The position numbers and the translations under genes are program-made. The notes under the pieces were generated by a model that was not told the DNA's origin, did not search any database, and worked only from the letters and a program-made list of their open reading frames with translations. A DNA stretch of 64,000 nt from Zea mays (lineage: Eukaryota; Streptophyta; Magnoliopsida; Poales; Poaceae), in NCBI RefSeq assembly GCF_902167145.1, contig NC_050096.1:293768200-293832199 (forward strand). The letters run 5' to 3'. Shown in pieces: positions 54,699 to 64,000 of this stretch. Numbering within the stretch: the stretch's first letter is position 1; each line of letters begins with the position of its first letter.

Positions 54699-57392
54699 GT
54701 GATGTCGGGAGATCACGCCAAGAAGGAGATGGAGACCGGCGAAAAGCCCACTACAAGCCAAGGGAGCACTTCATCGGAAGAGTCCCACACCAAGAGGAAG
54801 GAGAAGAAGAAGGACTCCTCCAAACGGAAGGAGAAAAAGTCTTCCTCTTCTCACCACAAAGAGAAGAAGGAAAAATCTTCTTCTCACAAGCCGCATCGGA
54901 GAGGGGACAAGCACAAAAGAATGAGGAAGGTGGTCTACTACGAGACCGACACTTCATCAACATCAACCTCCGACTCCGACGCGCCCTCCGTCACTTCTAA
55001 GCGCCAAGAGCGCAAGAAGTATAGTAAGATTCCCCTACGCTACCCTCGCATTTCCAAACATACTCCTTTACTTTCCGTCCCATTAGGCAAACCACCAACT
55101 TTTGATGGTGAAGATTACGCTAGGTGGAGCGATTTAATGCGATTTCATCTAATCTCGCTCCACAAAAGTATATGGGATGTTGTTGAGTTTGGTGCACAGG
55201 TACCGTCGGTAGGGGATGAGAACTATGATGAGGATGAGGTGGCCCAAATCGAGCACTTCAACTCACAAGCAACGACAATACTCCTCGCCTCTCTAAGTAG
55301 AGAGGAGTATAACAAAGTACAAGGGTTGAAGAGCGCTAAGGAGATTTGGGATGTGCTCAAAACCGCGCACGAAGGAGATGAGCTCACCAAGATCACCAAG
55401 CGGGAAACGATCGAGGGGGAACTCGGTCGGTTCCGGCTTCGCAAAGGGGAGGAGCCACAACACATGTACAACCGGCTCAAGACTTTGGTGAACCAAGTGC
55501 GCAACCTCGGGAGCAAGAAGTGGGATGACCACGAAGTGGTAAATGTTATTTTAAGATCTCTCATTTTTCTTAATCCCACTCAAGTTCAATTGATTCGTGG
55601 TAATCCTAGATATACTAAAATGACCCCCGAGGAAGTTATCGGGCATTTTGTAAGTTTTGAGTGCATGATAGAAGGCTCGAGGAAAATCAACGAGCTTGGC
55701 GACCCATCCGAAGCCCAACCCGTTGCATTCAAGGCAACGGAGGAGAAGAAGGAGGAGTCTACACCAAGTAGACAACCAATAGACGCCTCCAAGCTCGACA
55801 ATGAGGAAATGGCGCTCGTCATCAAGAGCTTCCGCCAAATCCTCAAGCAAAGGAGAGGGAAGGACTACAAGTCCCGCTCCAAGAAGGTTTGCTACAAGTG
55901 TGGTAAGCCCGGTCATTTTATTGCTAAATGTCCTATATCTAGTGACAGTGACCGAGGCGACGACAAGAAGGGGAGAAGAAAGGAGAAGAAAAGGTACTAC
56001 AAGAAGAAGGGCGGCGATGCCCATGTTTGTCGGGAATGGGATTCCGACGAAAGCTCAAGCGACTCCTCCGACGACGAGGACGCCGCCAACATCGCCGTCA
56101 CCAAGGGACTCCTCTTCCCCAACGTCGGCCACAAGTGCCTCATGGCAAAGGACGGAAAACAGAAAAAGGTTAAATCTAACTCCTCCACTAAATATGAATC
56201 TTCTAGTGATGATAATGCTAGTGTTGAGGAGGATAACTTGCGTTCCCTTTTTGCCAACCTTAACATAGCTCAAAAAGAAAAATTAAATGAATTAGTTAGT
56301 GCTATTCATGAAAAGGATGACCTTTTGGATTCCCAAGAGGATTGTCTAATTAAAGAAAACAAAAAACATGTTAAGGTTAAAAAGGCTTATGCTCTTGAAA
56401 TTGAGAAATGTGAAAAATTATCTAGTGAGCTAAGCACTTGTCGTGAGATGATTGACAACCTTAGAAATGAAAATGCTATTTTAAATGCTAAGGTTGATTC
56501 ACATGTTTGTAATGTTTCAATTCCCAATCTTAGAGATGATAATGTTGACTTACTTGCTAAGATTGATGAATTGAATGTATCTCTTGCTAGCCTTAGATTA
56601 GAGAATGAAAATTTAATTGCTAAGGCTAAAGATTTTGATGTTTGCAAAGTTACAATTTCCAATCTTAAAGATAAAAATGATATTCTTCATGCTAAGATTG
56701 TGGAACTTGATTCTTGCAAACCCCCTACATCTACCATTGAGCATGTCACTATTTGTGCTAGATGTAGAGATATTGATGTTAATGCTATTCATGATCACAT
56801 GATCTTAATTAAGCAACAAAATGATCATATAGCTAAACTTGATGCTAAAATTGCCGAGCACAACTTAGAAAATGAGAAATTTAAATTTGCTCGTAGCATG
56901 CTTTATAATGGGAGACGCCCTGGCATTAAGGATGGCATTGGCTTCCAAAGGGGAGACAATGTCAAAATTAGTGCCCCTCCTAAAAGATTGACAAATTTTG
57001 TTAAGGGCAAGGCTCCCATGCCTCAGGATAACGAGGGTTACATTTTATACCCTGCCGGTTATCCCGAGGACAAAATTAGGAAAATTCACTCTAGGAAGTC
57101 TCACTCTGGCCCTAATCATGCTTTTATGTATAAGGGTGAGACATCTAGTTCTAGGCAACCAACCCGTGCCAAGTTGCCTAAGAAGAAAATTCCTAATGCA
57201 TCAAATGAACATAGCATTTCATTTAAGACTTTTGATGCATCATATGTTTTGACTAACAAATCCGGCAAGGTCGTTGCCAAGTTTGTTGGGGGCAAACACA
57301 AGGGGTCAAAGACTTGTGTTTGGGTACCCAAAGTTCTTGTTTCTAATGCCAAAGGACCCAAAACAGTTTGGGTACCTAAAGTCAAGAACTAA
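54699..57392 (+). CDS. Gag protein of the Opie/Ji-like element
   Basis: 897 aa, intact. The N-terminus is very basic and Ser-rich (residues about 15-80, KKKDSSKRKEKKSSSS-like). Then comes the capsid region (PPTFDGEDYARWSDLMRFHL, residues about 131-150; EIWDVLKTAHEG; LGRFRLRKGEEPQHMYNRL). One CCHC zinc knuckle CYKCGKPGHFIAKC lies at about 398-411. A Lys-rich stretch, an acidic Ser/Asp patch and a long coiled coil (about 520-740) follow. The C-terminus carries repeated WVPK motifs (CVWVPKVL, TVWVPKVKN). The long coiled coil is characteristic of Sirevirus gag. The stop TAA is at 57390-57392, and pol is in another frame. Confidence 0.92.
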   Translation: MMSGDHAKKEMETGEKPTTSQGSTSSEESHTKRKEKKKDSSKRKEKKSSSSHHKEKKEKSSSHKPHRRGDKHKRMRKVVYYETDTSSTSTSDSDAPSVTSKRQERKKYSKIPLRYPRISKHTPLLSVPLGKPPTFDGEDYARWSDLMRFHLISLHKSIWDVVEFGAQVPSVGDENYDEDEVAQIEHFNSQATTILLASLSREEYNKVQGLKSAKEIWDVLKTAHEGDELTKITKRETIEGELGRFRLRKGEEPQHMYNRLKTLVNQVRNLGSKKWDDHEVVNVILRSLIFLNPTQVQLIRGNPRYTKMTPEEVIGHFVSFECMIEGSRKINELGDPSEAQPVAFKATEEKKEESTPSRQPIDASKLDNEEMALVIKSFRQILKQRRGKDYKSRSKKVCYKCGKPGHFIAKCPISSDSDRGDDKKGRRKEKKRYYKKKGGDAHVCREWDSDESSSDSSDDEDAANIAVTKGLLFPNVGHKCLMAKDGKQKKVKSNSSTKYESSSDDNASVEEDNLRSLFANLNIAQKEKLNELVSAIHEKDDLLDSQEDCLIKENKKHVKVKKAYALEIEKCEKLSSELSTCREMIDNLRNENAILNAKVDSHVCNVSIPNLRDDNVDLLAKIDELNVSLASLRLENENLIAKAKDFDVCKVTISNLKDKNDILHAKIVELDSCKPPTSTIEHVTICARCRDIDVNAIHDHMILIKQQNDHIAKLDAKIAEHNLENEKFKFARSMLYNGRRPGIKDGIGFQRGDNVKISAPPKRLTNFVKGKAPMPQDNEGYILYPAGYPEDKIRKIHSRKSHSGPNHAFMYKGETSSSRQPTRAKLPKKKIPNASNEHSISFKTFDASYVLTNKSGKVVAKFVGGKHKGSKTCVWVPKVLVSNAKGPKTVWVPKVKN

Positions 57393-57405
57393 AATTGTTT
57401 TGTAG

Positions 57406-60400
57406 GTTTATGCATCCAGGGGCTCAAGTTGGATACTCGACAGCGGGTGCACAAACCACATGACCGGGGAGAAAAGGATGTTCTCCTCATATGAGAAAAA
57501 CCAAGATCCCCAACGAGCTATCACATTCGGGGATGGAAATCAAGGTTTGGTCAAAGGACTTGGTAAAATTGCTATATCTCCTGACCATTCTATTTCCAAT
57601 GTTTTTCTTGTTGATTCCTTAGACTACAACTTGCTTTCTGTTTCCCAATTATGTCAAATGGGCTACAACTGTCTTTTTACTGATGCAGGTGTCACTGTCT
57701 TTAGAAGAAGTGATGATTCAATAGCATTTAAGGGTGTGTTAGAGGGTCAGCTATACTTAGTAGATTTTGATAGAGCTGAACTTGACACATGCTTAATCGC
57801 TAAGACTAACATGGGTTGGCTCTGGCACCGCCGACTGGCCCATGTTGGGATGAAGAATCTTCATAAGCTTCTAAAGGGAGAGCACATTTTAGGATTAACA
57901 AATGTTCATTTTGAGAAAGACAGGATTTGTAGCGCATGCCAGGCAGGGAAGCAAGTTGGAGTCCATCATCCACACAAGAACATCATGACGACCGACAGGC
58001 CGCTTGAGCTACTCCACATGGATCTATTCGGCCCGATCGCTTACATAAGCATCGGCGGGAGTAAGTATTGTCTTGTTATTGTGGATGATTACTCTCGCTT
58101 CACTTGGGTATTCTTTTTACAGGAAAAATCTCAAACCCAAGAGACCTTAAAGGGATTCTTGAGACAGGCTCAAAATGAGTTCGGCTTAAGGATCAAGAGG
58201 ATAAGAAGCGACAACGGGACGGAGTTCAAGAACTCACAAATAGAAGGCTTCCTTGAGGAGGAGGGCATCAAGCATGAGTTCTCCTCTCCCTACACGCCAC
58301 AACAAAATGGTGTAGTGGAGAGAAAGAATCGAACTCTATTGGACATGGCAAGAACCATGCTTGATGAGTACAAGACACCGGACCGGTTTTGGGCCGAAGC
58401 GGTCAACACCGCCTGCTACGCAATCAACCGGTTATATCTTCACCGAATCCTCAAGAAGACATCATATGAACTCCTAACCGGTAAAAAGCCCAACATTTCA
58501 TACTTTAGAGTTTTTGGTAGCAAATGCTTTATTCTTGTTAAAAGAGGTAGAAAATCTAAATTTGCTCCTAAAACTGTAGAAGGTTTTTTACTTGGTTATG
58601 ACTCAAACACAAGGGCATATAGGGTCTTTAACAAGTCCACTGGACTAATTGAAGTCTCATGTGACGTTGTGTTTGACGAAACTAACGGCTCTCAAGTAGA
58701 GCAAGTTGATCTTGATGAGATAGGTAATGAAGAGGCTCCATGCATAGCGCTAAGGAACATGTCCATTGGGGACGTGTGTCCTAAGGAATCCGAAGAGCCT
58801 TCAAGAGCACAAGATCAACCATCCTCCTCCATGCAAGCATCTCCACCAACTCAAAATGAGGATGAAGCTCAAGTTGATGAAGGGCAAAATCAAGAAGATG
58901 AGCCACCTCAAGATGATGGCAATAATCAAGGGGGAGACGCAATTGATCAAGAAAAGGAGGATGAGGAAGAACCAAGGCCGCCACACCCAAGAGTCCACCA
59001 AGCAATCCAACGAGATCACCCCGTCGACACCATCCTCGGCGACATTCATAAGGGGGTAACTACTAGATCTCGGGTTGCTCATTTTTGTGAACATTACTCT
59101 TTTGTTTCCTCTATTGAGCCACACAGGGTAGAGGAAGCTCTCCAAGATTCGGATTGGGTGGTGGCGATGCAAGACGAGCTCAACAACTTCACTAGAAATG
59201 AGGTATGGCATTTGGTTCCACGTCCTAACCAAAATGTTGTAGGAACCAAATGGGTCTTCCGCAACAAGCAAGATGAGCATGGTGTGGTGACAAGGAACAA
59301 AGCTCGACTCGTGGCCAAAGGGTATTCACAAGTCGAAGGTTTGGATTTCAGTGAAACCTATACACCCGTAGCTAGGCTTGAGTCAATTCGCATGTTATTG
59401 GCCTATGCTACTTACCATGGCTTTAAGCTCTATCAAATGGACGTGAAAAGTGTCTTCCTCAACGGACCAATCAAGGAAGAGGTCTATGTTGAGCAACCTC
59501 CCGGCTTTGAAGACAGTGAGTACCCTAACCATGTCTATAGGCTCTCTAAGGCGCTTTATGGGCTCAAGCAAGCCCCAAGAGCATGGTATGAATGCCTAAG
59601 AGATTTCCTTATTTCTAATGGCTTCAAAGTTGGCAAGGCCGATACTACACTCTTTACTAAAACTCTTGAAAATGACTTGTTTGTATGCCAAATTTATGTT
59701 GATGATATTATATTTGGGTCTACTAACGAGTCTACATGTGAAGAGTTTAGTAGGATCATGACACAGAAATTCGAGATGTCAATGATGGGGGAGTTGAAGT
59801 ATTTTCTAGGATTTCAAGTCAAGCAACTCCAAGAAGGCACCTTCATTAGCCAAACAAAGTACACTCAAGATATTCTAACCAAGTTTGGGATGAAGGATGC
59901 CAAACCCATCAAGACACCCATGGGAACTAATGGGCATCTCGACCTCGACACGGGAGGTAAGCCCGTGGATCAAAAGGTATACCGGTCGATGATTGGTTCA
60001 TTGCTTTATTTATGTGCATCTCGACCGGACATTATGCTTTCCGTTTGCATGTGTGCAAGATTCCAATCCGACCCTAAGGAATCACACCTTACGGCCGTAA
60101 AACGAATCTTGAGATATTTGGCTTATACTCCTAAGTTTGGGCTTTGGTACCCTCGGGGATCCACATTTGATTTGATTGGTTATTCGGATGCCGATTGGGC
60201 GGGGTGCAAAATTAATAGGAAGAGCACATCAGGGACTTGCCAGTTCTTGGGAAGATCCTTGGTGTCTTGGGCTTCAAAGAAGCAAAATTCGGTCGCTCTT
60301 TCCACCGCCGAAGCCGAGTACATTGCCGCAGGACAATGTTGCGCGCAATTGCTTTGGATGAGGCAAACCCTGCGGGACTACGGTTACAAATTAACCAAAG

Positions 60401-60651
60401 TCCCTTTGCTATGTGATAATGAGAGTGCAATCAAAATGGCCGACAATCCCGTCGAGCATAGCCGCACTAAGCACATAGCCATTCGGTATCATTTTCTTAG
60501 GGATCACCAACAAAAGGGAGATATCGAGATTTCTTATATTAACACTAAAGATCAATTAGCCGATATCTTTACCAAGCCTCTTGATGAACAAACTTTTACC
60601 AAACTTAGGCATGAGCTCAATATTCTTGATTCTAGAAATTTCTTTTGCTAG
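57406..60651 (+). CDS. Pol polyprotein (protease-integrase-RT-RNase H), Opie/Ji-like
   Basis: Open from 57406, after an in-frame TAG, to the stop at 60649-60651; the first ATG is at 57460. The protease active site [15 protein letters not shown] starts before that ATG, so the functional product must begin upstream. In copia order: protease; integrase HHCC zinc finger ([17 protein letters not shown]); integrase core with D188, D251 and E287 (numbered from the ATG; 35 residues between the last two); reverse transcriptase ([36 protein letters not shown] near 746); RNase H ([48 protein letters not shown]). All catalytic motifs are present. [10 protein letters not shown] has Val where Ala is usual. 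How pol is expressed from the gag frame (frameshift or splicing) is not shown. Confidence 0.93.
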   Translation, partial: VYASRGSSWILDSGCTNHMTGEKRMFSSYEKNQDPQRAITFGDGNQGLVKGLGKIAISPDHSISNVFLVDSLDYNLLSVSQLCQMGYNCLFTDAGVTVFRRSDDSIAFKGVLEGQLYLVDFDRAELDTCLIAKTNMGWLWHRRLAHVGMKNLHKLLKGEHILGLTNVHFEKDRICSACQAGKQVGVHHPHKNIMTTDRPLELLHMDLFGPIAYISIGGSKYCLVIVDDYSRFTWVFFLQEKSQTQETLKGFLRQAQNEFGLRIKRIRSDNGTEFKNSQIEGFLEEEGIKHEFSSPYTPQQNGVVERKNRTLLDMARTMLDEYKTPDRFWAEAVNTACYAINRLYLHRILKKTSYELLTGKKPNISYFRVFGSKCFILVKRGRKSKFAPKTVEGFLLGYDSNTRAYRVFNKSTGLIEVSCDVVFDETNGSQVEQVDLDEIGNEEAPCIALRNMSIGDVCPKESEEPSRAQDQPSSSMQASPPTQNEDEAQVDEGQNQEDEPPQDDGNNQGGDAIDQEKEDEEEPRPPHPRVHQAIQRDHPVDTILGDIHKGVTTRSRVAHFCEHYSFVSSIEPHRVEEALQDSDWVVAMQDELNNFTRNEVWHLVPRPNQNVVGTKWVFRNKQDEHGVVTRNKARLVAKGYSQVEGLDFSETYTPVARLESIRMLLAYATYHGFKLYQMDVKSVFLNGPIKEEVYVEQPPGFEDSEYPNHVYRLSKALYGLKQAPRAWYECLRDFLISNGFKVGKADTTLFTKTLENDLFVCQIYVDDIIFGSTNESTCEEFSRIMTQKFEMSMMGELKYFLGFQVKQLQEGTFISQTKYTQDILTKFGMKDAKPIKTPMGTNGHLDLDTGGKPVDQKVYRSMIGSLLYLCASRPDIMLSVCMCARFQSDPKESHLTAVKRILRYLAYTPKFGLWYPRGSTFDLIGYSDADWAGCKINRKSTSGTCQFLGRSLVSWASKKQNSVALSTAEAEYIAAGQCCAQLLWMRQTLRDYGYKLTKVPLLCDNESAIKMADNPVEHSRTKHIAIRYHFLRDHQQKGDIEISYINTKDQLADIFTKPLDEQTFTKLRHELNILDSRNFFC

Positions 60652-61532
60652 CTTGCACACATAGCTCATAAATGTACCTTTGATCATGTCTCTTTCATAT
60701 GCTATGACTAATGCATTTTCAAGTCTATTTCAAACCAAGTCATAGGTGTATTGAAAGGGAATTGGAGTCTTCGACAAAGACAAAGGCTTCCACTCCGTAA
60801 CTCATACTTCGCCATCACTCCAAGCAACTCTCTATTCTTTGGGGGAGAAATGAGCATCAAAGAAGAGGACTTCATCCAAGGGGGAGAGAGTAAAAGCTCA
60901 AAAGCAAAAGGAACGGACTTCGCCTTTGGTATAATCTTAACTCATGTACTTATGACCAAAGGGGAAGAAATTACTTCACGGGCCCTAATGATTCCGTTTT
61001 TGGCGATTCATGCCAAAAAGGGGGAGAAAGGAGCCCAAAGCAAAAGGACCGCACCACCACCAATTTCAAAACTTAGTGTTTTCCAAAAAGTATTTTTTCA
61101 ATTGATATCCTATTATGTTCAAAGGGGGAGAAATTAGTATTTCAAAAATGGTATATCAAAACCCTCTTGAACACTAAGAGGAGTATCTCATTTAGGGGGA
61201 GTTTTGTTAAGTCAAAGAAAAGGCATTTGAAACGAGGGGAGAAAATTTCAAATCTTGAAAATGCTTTGCAAACTCTTATTCATTTACCTTTGACTATTTG
61301 CAAAAAGATCTTTGAAATGGATTTACAAAAGGATTTGCAAAAACAAAACATGTGGTGCAAACGTGGTCCAAAATGTTAAATAAGAAAGAAACATTCCATG
61401 CATATCTTGTAAGTAGTTTTATTGGCTCAATTCCAAGCAACCTTTACACTTACATTATGCAAACTAGTTCAATTGTGCACTTCTATATTTGCTTTGGTTT
61501 GTGTTGGCATCAATCACCAAAAAGGGGGAGAT
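60652..61532 (+). other. 3' noncoding part of the Opie/Ji-like element with repeated purine tracts
   Basis: GGGGGAGA-type tracts at about 60840, 60880, 61020, 61124, 61195 and the true primer tract at 61519-61530 next to the LTR. Multiple tracts of this kind are known in Sireviruses. No further ORF with motifs was seen. Confidence 0.75.
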
Positions 61533-62853
61533 TGAAAGGGAATTAGGCTTACACCTAGTTCCCAAAATAATTTTGGTGGTTGAATTGCCCAACACAAATA
61601 ATTGGACTAACTAGTTTGCCCAAGTGTGTAGATTATACAGGTGTAAAAGGTTCACACTCAGCCAATTAAAAAGACCAAGTTTTGGATTCAACAAAGGAGC
61701 CAAGGGGCAACCGAAGGCACCCCTGGTCTGGCGCACCGGACTGTCCGGTGTGCCACCGGACAGTGAACAGTACCTGTCCGGTGCACCAGGGGACTCAGAC
61801 TCAAACTCGCCACCTTCGGGAATTTCCAGGGCGTCTCGGCTATAATTCACCGGACTGTCCGGTGTACACCGGACAGTGTCCGGTGCGCCAAGGGAGGTCG
61901 CCCTCAGGAACTCGCCAGCTTCGGGAAACGCCAACGGCTAGTCCGCTATAATTCACCGGACTGTCCGGTGTACACCGGACTGTCCGGTGCGACTCCGAAG
62001 CAACGGTCGTCTCCGCGCCAACGGCTCTCTGCCGCGCATTTAATGCGCCGTCTGCGCGCGCAGAAGTCAGAATCGCCCATGCTGGCACACCGGACATCAA
62101 ACAGTACCTGTCCGGTGTGCACCGGACACCCAGGCGGGCCCACAAGTCAGAAGCTCCAACGGTCAGAATCCAACGGCAGTGATGACGTGGCAGGGGGCAC
62201 CAGACTGTCCGGTGTGCACCGGACTGTCCGGTGCGCCATCAAACAGACAGCCTCCCAACGGCCACATTTGGTGGTTGGGGCTATAAATACCCCAACCACC
62301 CCACCATTCATGGCATCCAAGTTTTCCACTTCTCAACTACTACAAGAGCTCTAGCATTCAATTCTAGACACACCAAAGAGATCAAATCCTCTCCAATTCC
62401 ACACAAAGCCCTAGTGACTAGTGAGAGTGATTTGCCGTGTTCATTTGAGCTCTTGCGCTTGGATTGCTTCTTTTCTTTCTCACTTGTTCTTGAGATCACA
62501 ACTCCATTGTAATCAAGGCAAGAGGCACCAATTGTGTGGTGGCCCTTGCGGGGAAGTTTTGTTCCCGGCTTTGATTTGAGAAGAGAAGCTCACTCGGTCC
62601 GAGGGACCATTTGAGAGAGGGAAGGGTTGAAAGAGACCCGGCCTTTGTGGCCTCCTCAACGGGGAGTAGGTTTGCAAGAACCGAACCTCGGTAAAACAAA
62701 TCTCCGTGTCTCACTTGCTTATTCGCTTGGAATTTGTTTTGCGCCCTCTCTCGCGGACTCGTTTATATTTCTAACACTAACCCGGCTTGTAGTTGTGTTT
62801 ATATTTGTAAATTTCAGTTTCGCCCTATTCACCCCCCCTCTAGGCGACTATCA
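61533..62853 (+). repeat. 3' LTR of the Opie/Ji-like element
   Basis: 1321 bp. It carries one extra 19-bp unit (TACACCGGACTGTCCGGTG) near 61970-61988 and A for G at about 62201 and 62589 relative to the 5' LTR. Confidence 0.95.
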
Positions 62854-62858
62854 GAACC

Positions 62859-63135
62859 GCTGCCACAGGCGCGCTGGTATGCCATTTATTTGATTAGTGC
62901 CACATTGGCTGTTGAGAGTGATAGAACATGGCTTATAAGCGCAGCTGTGTATCTTATGTTGCTCACTGAGAGAGATGGAACGGATCGTGGCTTATAAACC
63001 TGTGTATGTATTGTTCATTTTGTTGCGCGGGATACACGGTCGGCCGGTGGAGGCAGAATAGCCACTGGCAGAACGTGTCGGAGGCAGAACACGTCAGAGG
63101 CAGACTACTATTGCGTTCTTAATAAGTAGTAGAGA
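62859..63135 (-). mobile_element. 5' terminal part of the outer Helitron
   Basis: Minus strand: A|TCTCTACTACTTATTAAG begins at 63135, followed by GAACGCAATAGTAGTCTGCC. GTGGCTTATAA / ATGGCTTATAA occurs twice (62930, 62988). The host base after 63135 is T. Confidence 0.75.
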
Positions 63136-63236
63136 TATATATAGAGCAATAGAGCATTATGCACATGATTTTCTTAGCCGTAAGATGTAAAAAAAAGGAA
63201 TGACTCAGTTCACATTCCTCCTTTTCTCTTCATTTA

Positions 63237-63448
63237 GGTCAGGTTTGTTTCCTTCCCAGATTATATAATTTGGATTATAATAAAAAGGTAAAAGGGTAAA
63301 ATATCACTTTGAGATCACAAATAAACTTAAATAAGCTACCAATGATAGCTTATTTCAACTTATTTGTGGTTCCAACATGATATTTTACCCTCCTACCTTT
63401 ACATCATAATCCAACATATATAATCTACGAGGGAAAACAAACTTACCC
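63237..63448. mobile_element. Tourist-like MITE (212 bp)
   Basis: Long imperfect inverted repeats: GGTCAGGTTTGTTTCC..GATTATATAATTTGGAT at the left, ATCCAACATATATAATC..AAACAAACTTACCC at the right. Flanked by TTA (63234-63236 and 63449-63451). AATAAGTTGAAGTAAGCTAT just outside (about 63469-63490) repeats an inner phrase, so a second fragment may adjoin. Confidence 0.7.
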
Positions 63449-63494
63449 TTAACACACGTCGTAACAACAAAAATAAGTTGAAGTAAGCTATCAT

Positions 63495-64000
63495 TGGGAG
63501 CCTGCTTCCGGAGGATCACGTTCTGCCAAAGAGCATGTACGAGGCACAAAAACTCCTTCATGCACTCAAGATGACGTATGAGCAGATACATGCTTGTACG
63601 AAGGGCTGCGTACTATTTTAGGAAAGAATACACGGAGGCAAAGTACTGTCCCAAGTGTAAATCGTCTAGGTTTATGGAGGTAGACTGGTGATGGACAGAA
63701 GAGGCAGCTCGACATTCCCTTGACAATCCTACGACACCTTCCGTTCATACCGAGGATCCAGCGTTTATACATGACCGAGGAATCCGCGAAACAGATGACA
63801 TGGCACAAAAATAGAAAACAATACAATCCTGACAAGATGGTGCACGCATCCGATGGTGAAGCATGGAAACTCTTTGATGTCATTCACCGTGAGAAAGCTG
63901 AAGAGGCTCGTAATGTACGTGTTGCGCTGGCCACACATGGGTTCAACCCCTATGGAATGAGCGCTGCCCCATACACATGTTGGCCCGTGTTTGTTATCCC
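63495..64000 (+). pseudogene. CACTA (En/Spm) transposase TNP2 fragment, frameshifted
   Basis: The translation follows the TNP2-type transposase: LPKSMYEAQKLLHALKMTYE, QIHACTKGCV, then KYCPKCKSSRF, LRHLPFIPRIQRLYMTEESA, ASDGEAWKLFD, RNVRVALATHGFNPYGM and CWPVFVIP to the window end. Two frame breaks are visible: an extra T near 63615 and a further shift near 63690. The gene continues past 64000, where the DDE catalytic part would lie. TNP2 binds and mobilises CACTA elements, but this copy is inactive. Confidence 0.85.

Larger units (their letters stand above)
53352..62853 (+). mobile_element. Opie/Ji-like copia (Sirevirus) retrotransposon with intact gag and pol
   Basis: 9502 bp. LTRs at 53352-54653 and 61533-62853, TSD GAACC (53347-53351 and 62854-62858), primer site TGGTATCAGAGC at 54656-54667, polypurine tract AAAAAGGGGGAG at 61519-61530. 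gag (897 aa) and pol (open from 57406, at least 1063 aa) have no internal stops. The LTR start TGAAAGGGAATTAGGCTTAC, the CCGGACTGTCCGGTG palindromes and the C-rich CTCTAGGCGAC end are typical of maize Opie/Ji. By eye the LTRs differ by two substitutions and one 19-bp indel, so the element is young and possibly competent. Confidence 0.95.

Noticed and set aside
62890..63000. snRNA-like promoter (GCCACATTGG then CTTATAA about 30 bases later, CTTATAA repeated)
   Set aside because: The upstream element match is poor and no U1, U3, U5 or U6 sequence follows.

Overview
The window is nuclear DNA of a large, repeat-rich grass genome, almost certainly maize (Zea mays) or a very close relative. The evidence is gene-capturing Helitrons with maize-type termini (TCTCTACTA... 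at the 5' end, hairpin plus CTAG at the 3' end, A|T target sites), Opie/Ji-like Sirevirus LTR retrotransposons, Tourist- and Stowaway-type MITEs, and two plant genes with conventional GT-AG introns.

Layout. 1-3287: a diverged U2 snRNA copy (219-425) and unclassified repeats. 3288-17942: a composite Helitron on the + strand with two 5' termini (3288 and 6814) and one recognised 3' terminus (17942). It carries same-strand fragments of ARP3, a receptor-like kinase, ketopantoate hydroxymethyltransferase and chorismate mutase, and is split by a gag-only Gypsy-type LTR retrotransposon (10666-17886, minus strand, TSD CCATC). 18418-22398: an intact four-exon gene for a mitochondrial-type RGG/GRGRG-rich protein, probably a mitoribosomal small-subunit protein; its last intron is a MITE nest. 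22399-28507: intergenic DNA with MITEs. 28508-31900: an intact eleven-exon type I inositol-polyphosphate 5-phosphatase gene (578 aa). 31901-35797: intergenic DNA ending in a CT/TA microsatellite.

35798-63135: a second composite Helitron on the minus strand, again with one 3' terminus (35798) and two 5' termini (39303 and 63135). The inner 3.5 kb unit carries SEC31 and 5-phosphatase fragments. The outer part carries HisHF and SRP68 fragments and received two young copia (Sirevirus) elements: a gag-only element at 44350-52377 (TSD GTAAT) and an Opie/Ji-like element with intact gag and pol at 53352-62853 (TSD GAACC). 63136-64000: a MITE and the broken transposase of a CACTA element running off the window.

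Only two host genes look functional. They are separated by ordinary intergenic DNA and flanked by gene-fragment-rich Helitrons. Captured exons keep splice-like boundaries and one common orientation within each Helitron, so chimeric transcripts are possible, but stops, frameshifts and missing domains argue against functional products. Identifications come from recognising protein motifs by eye; no database search was run.
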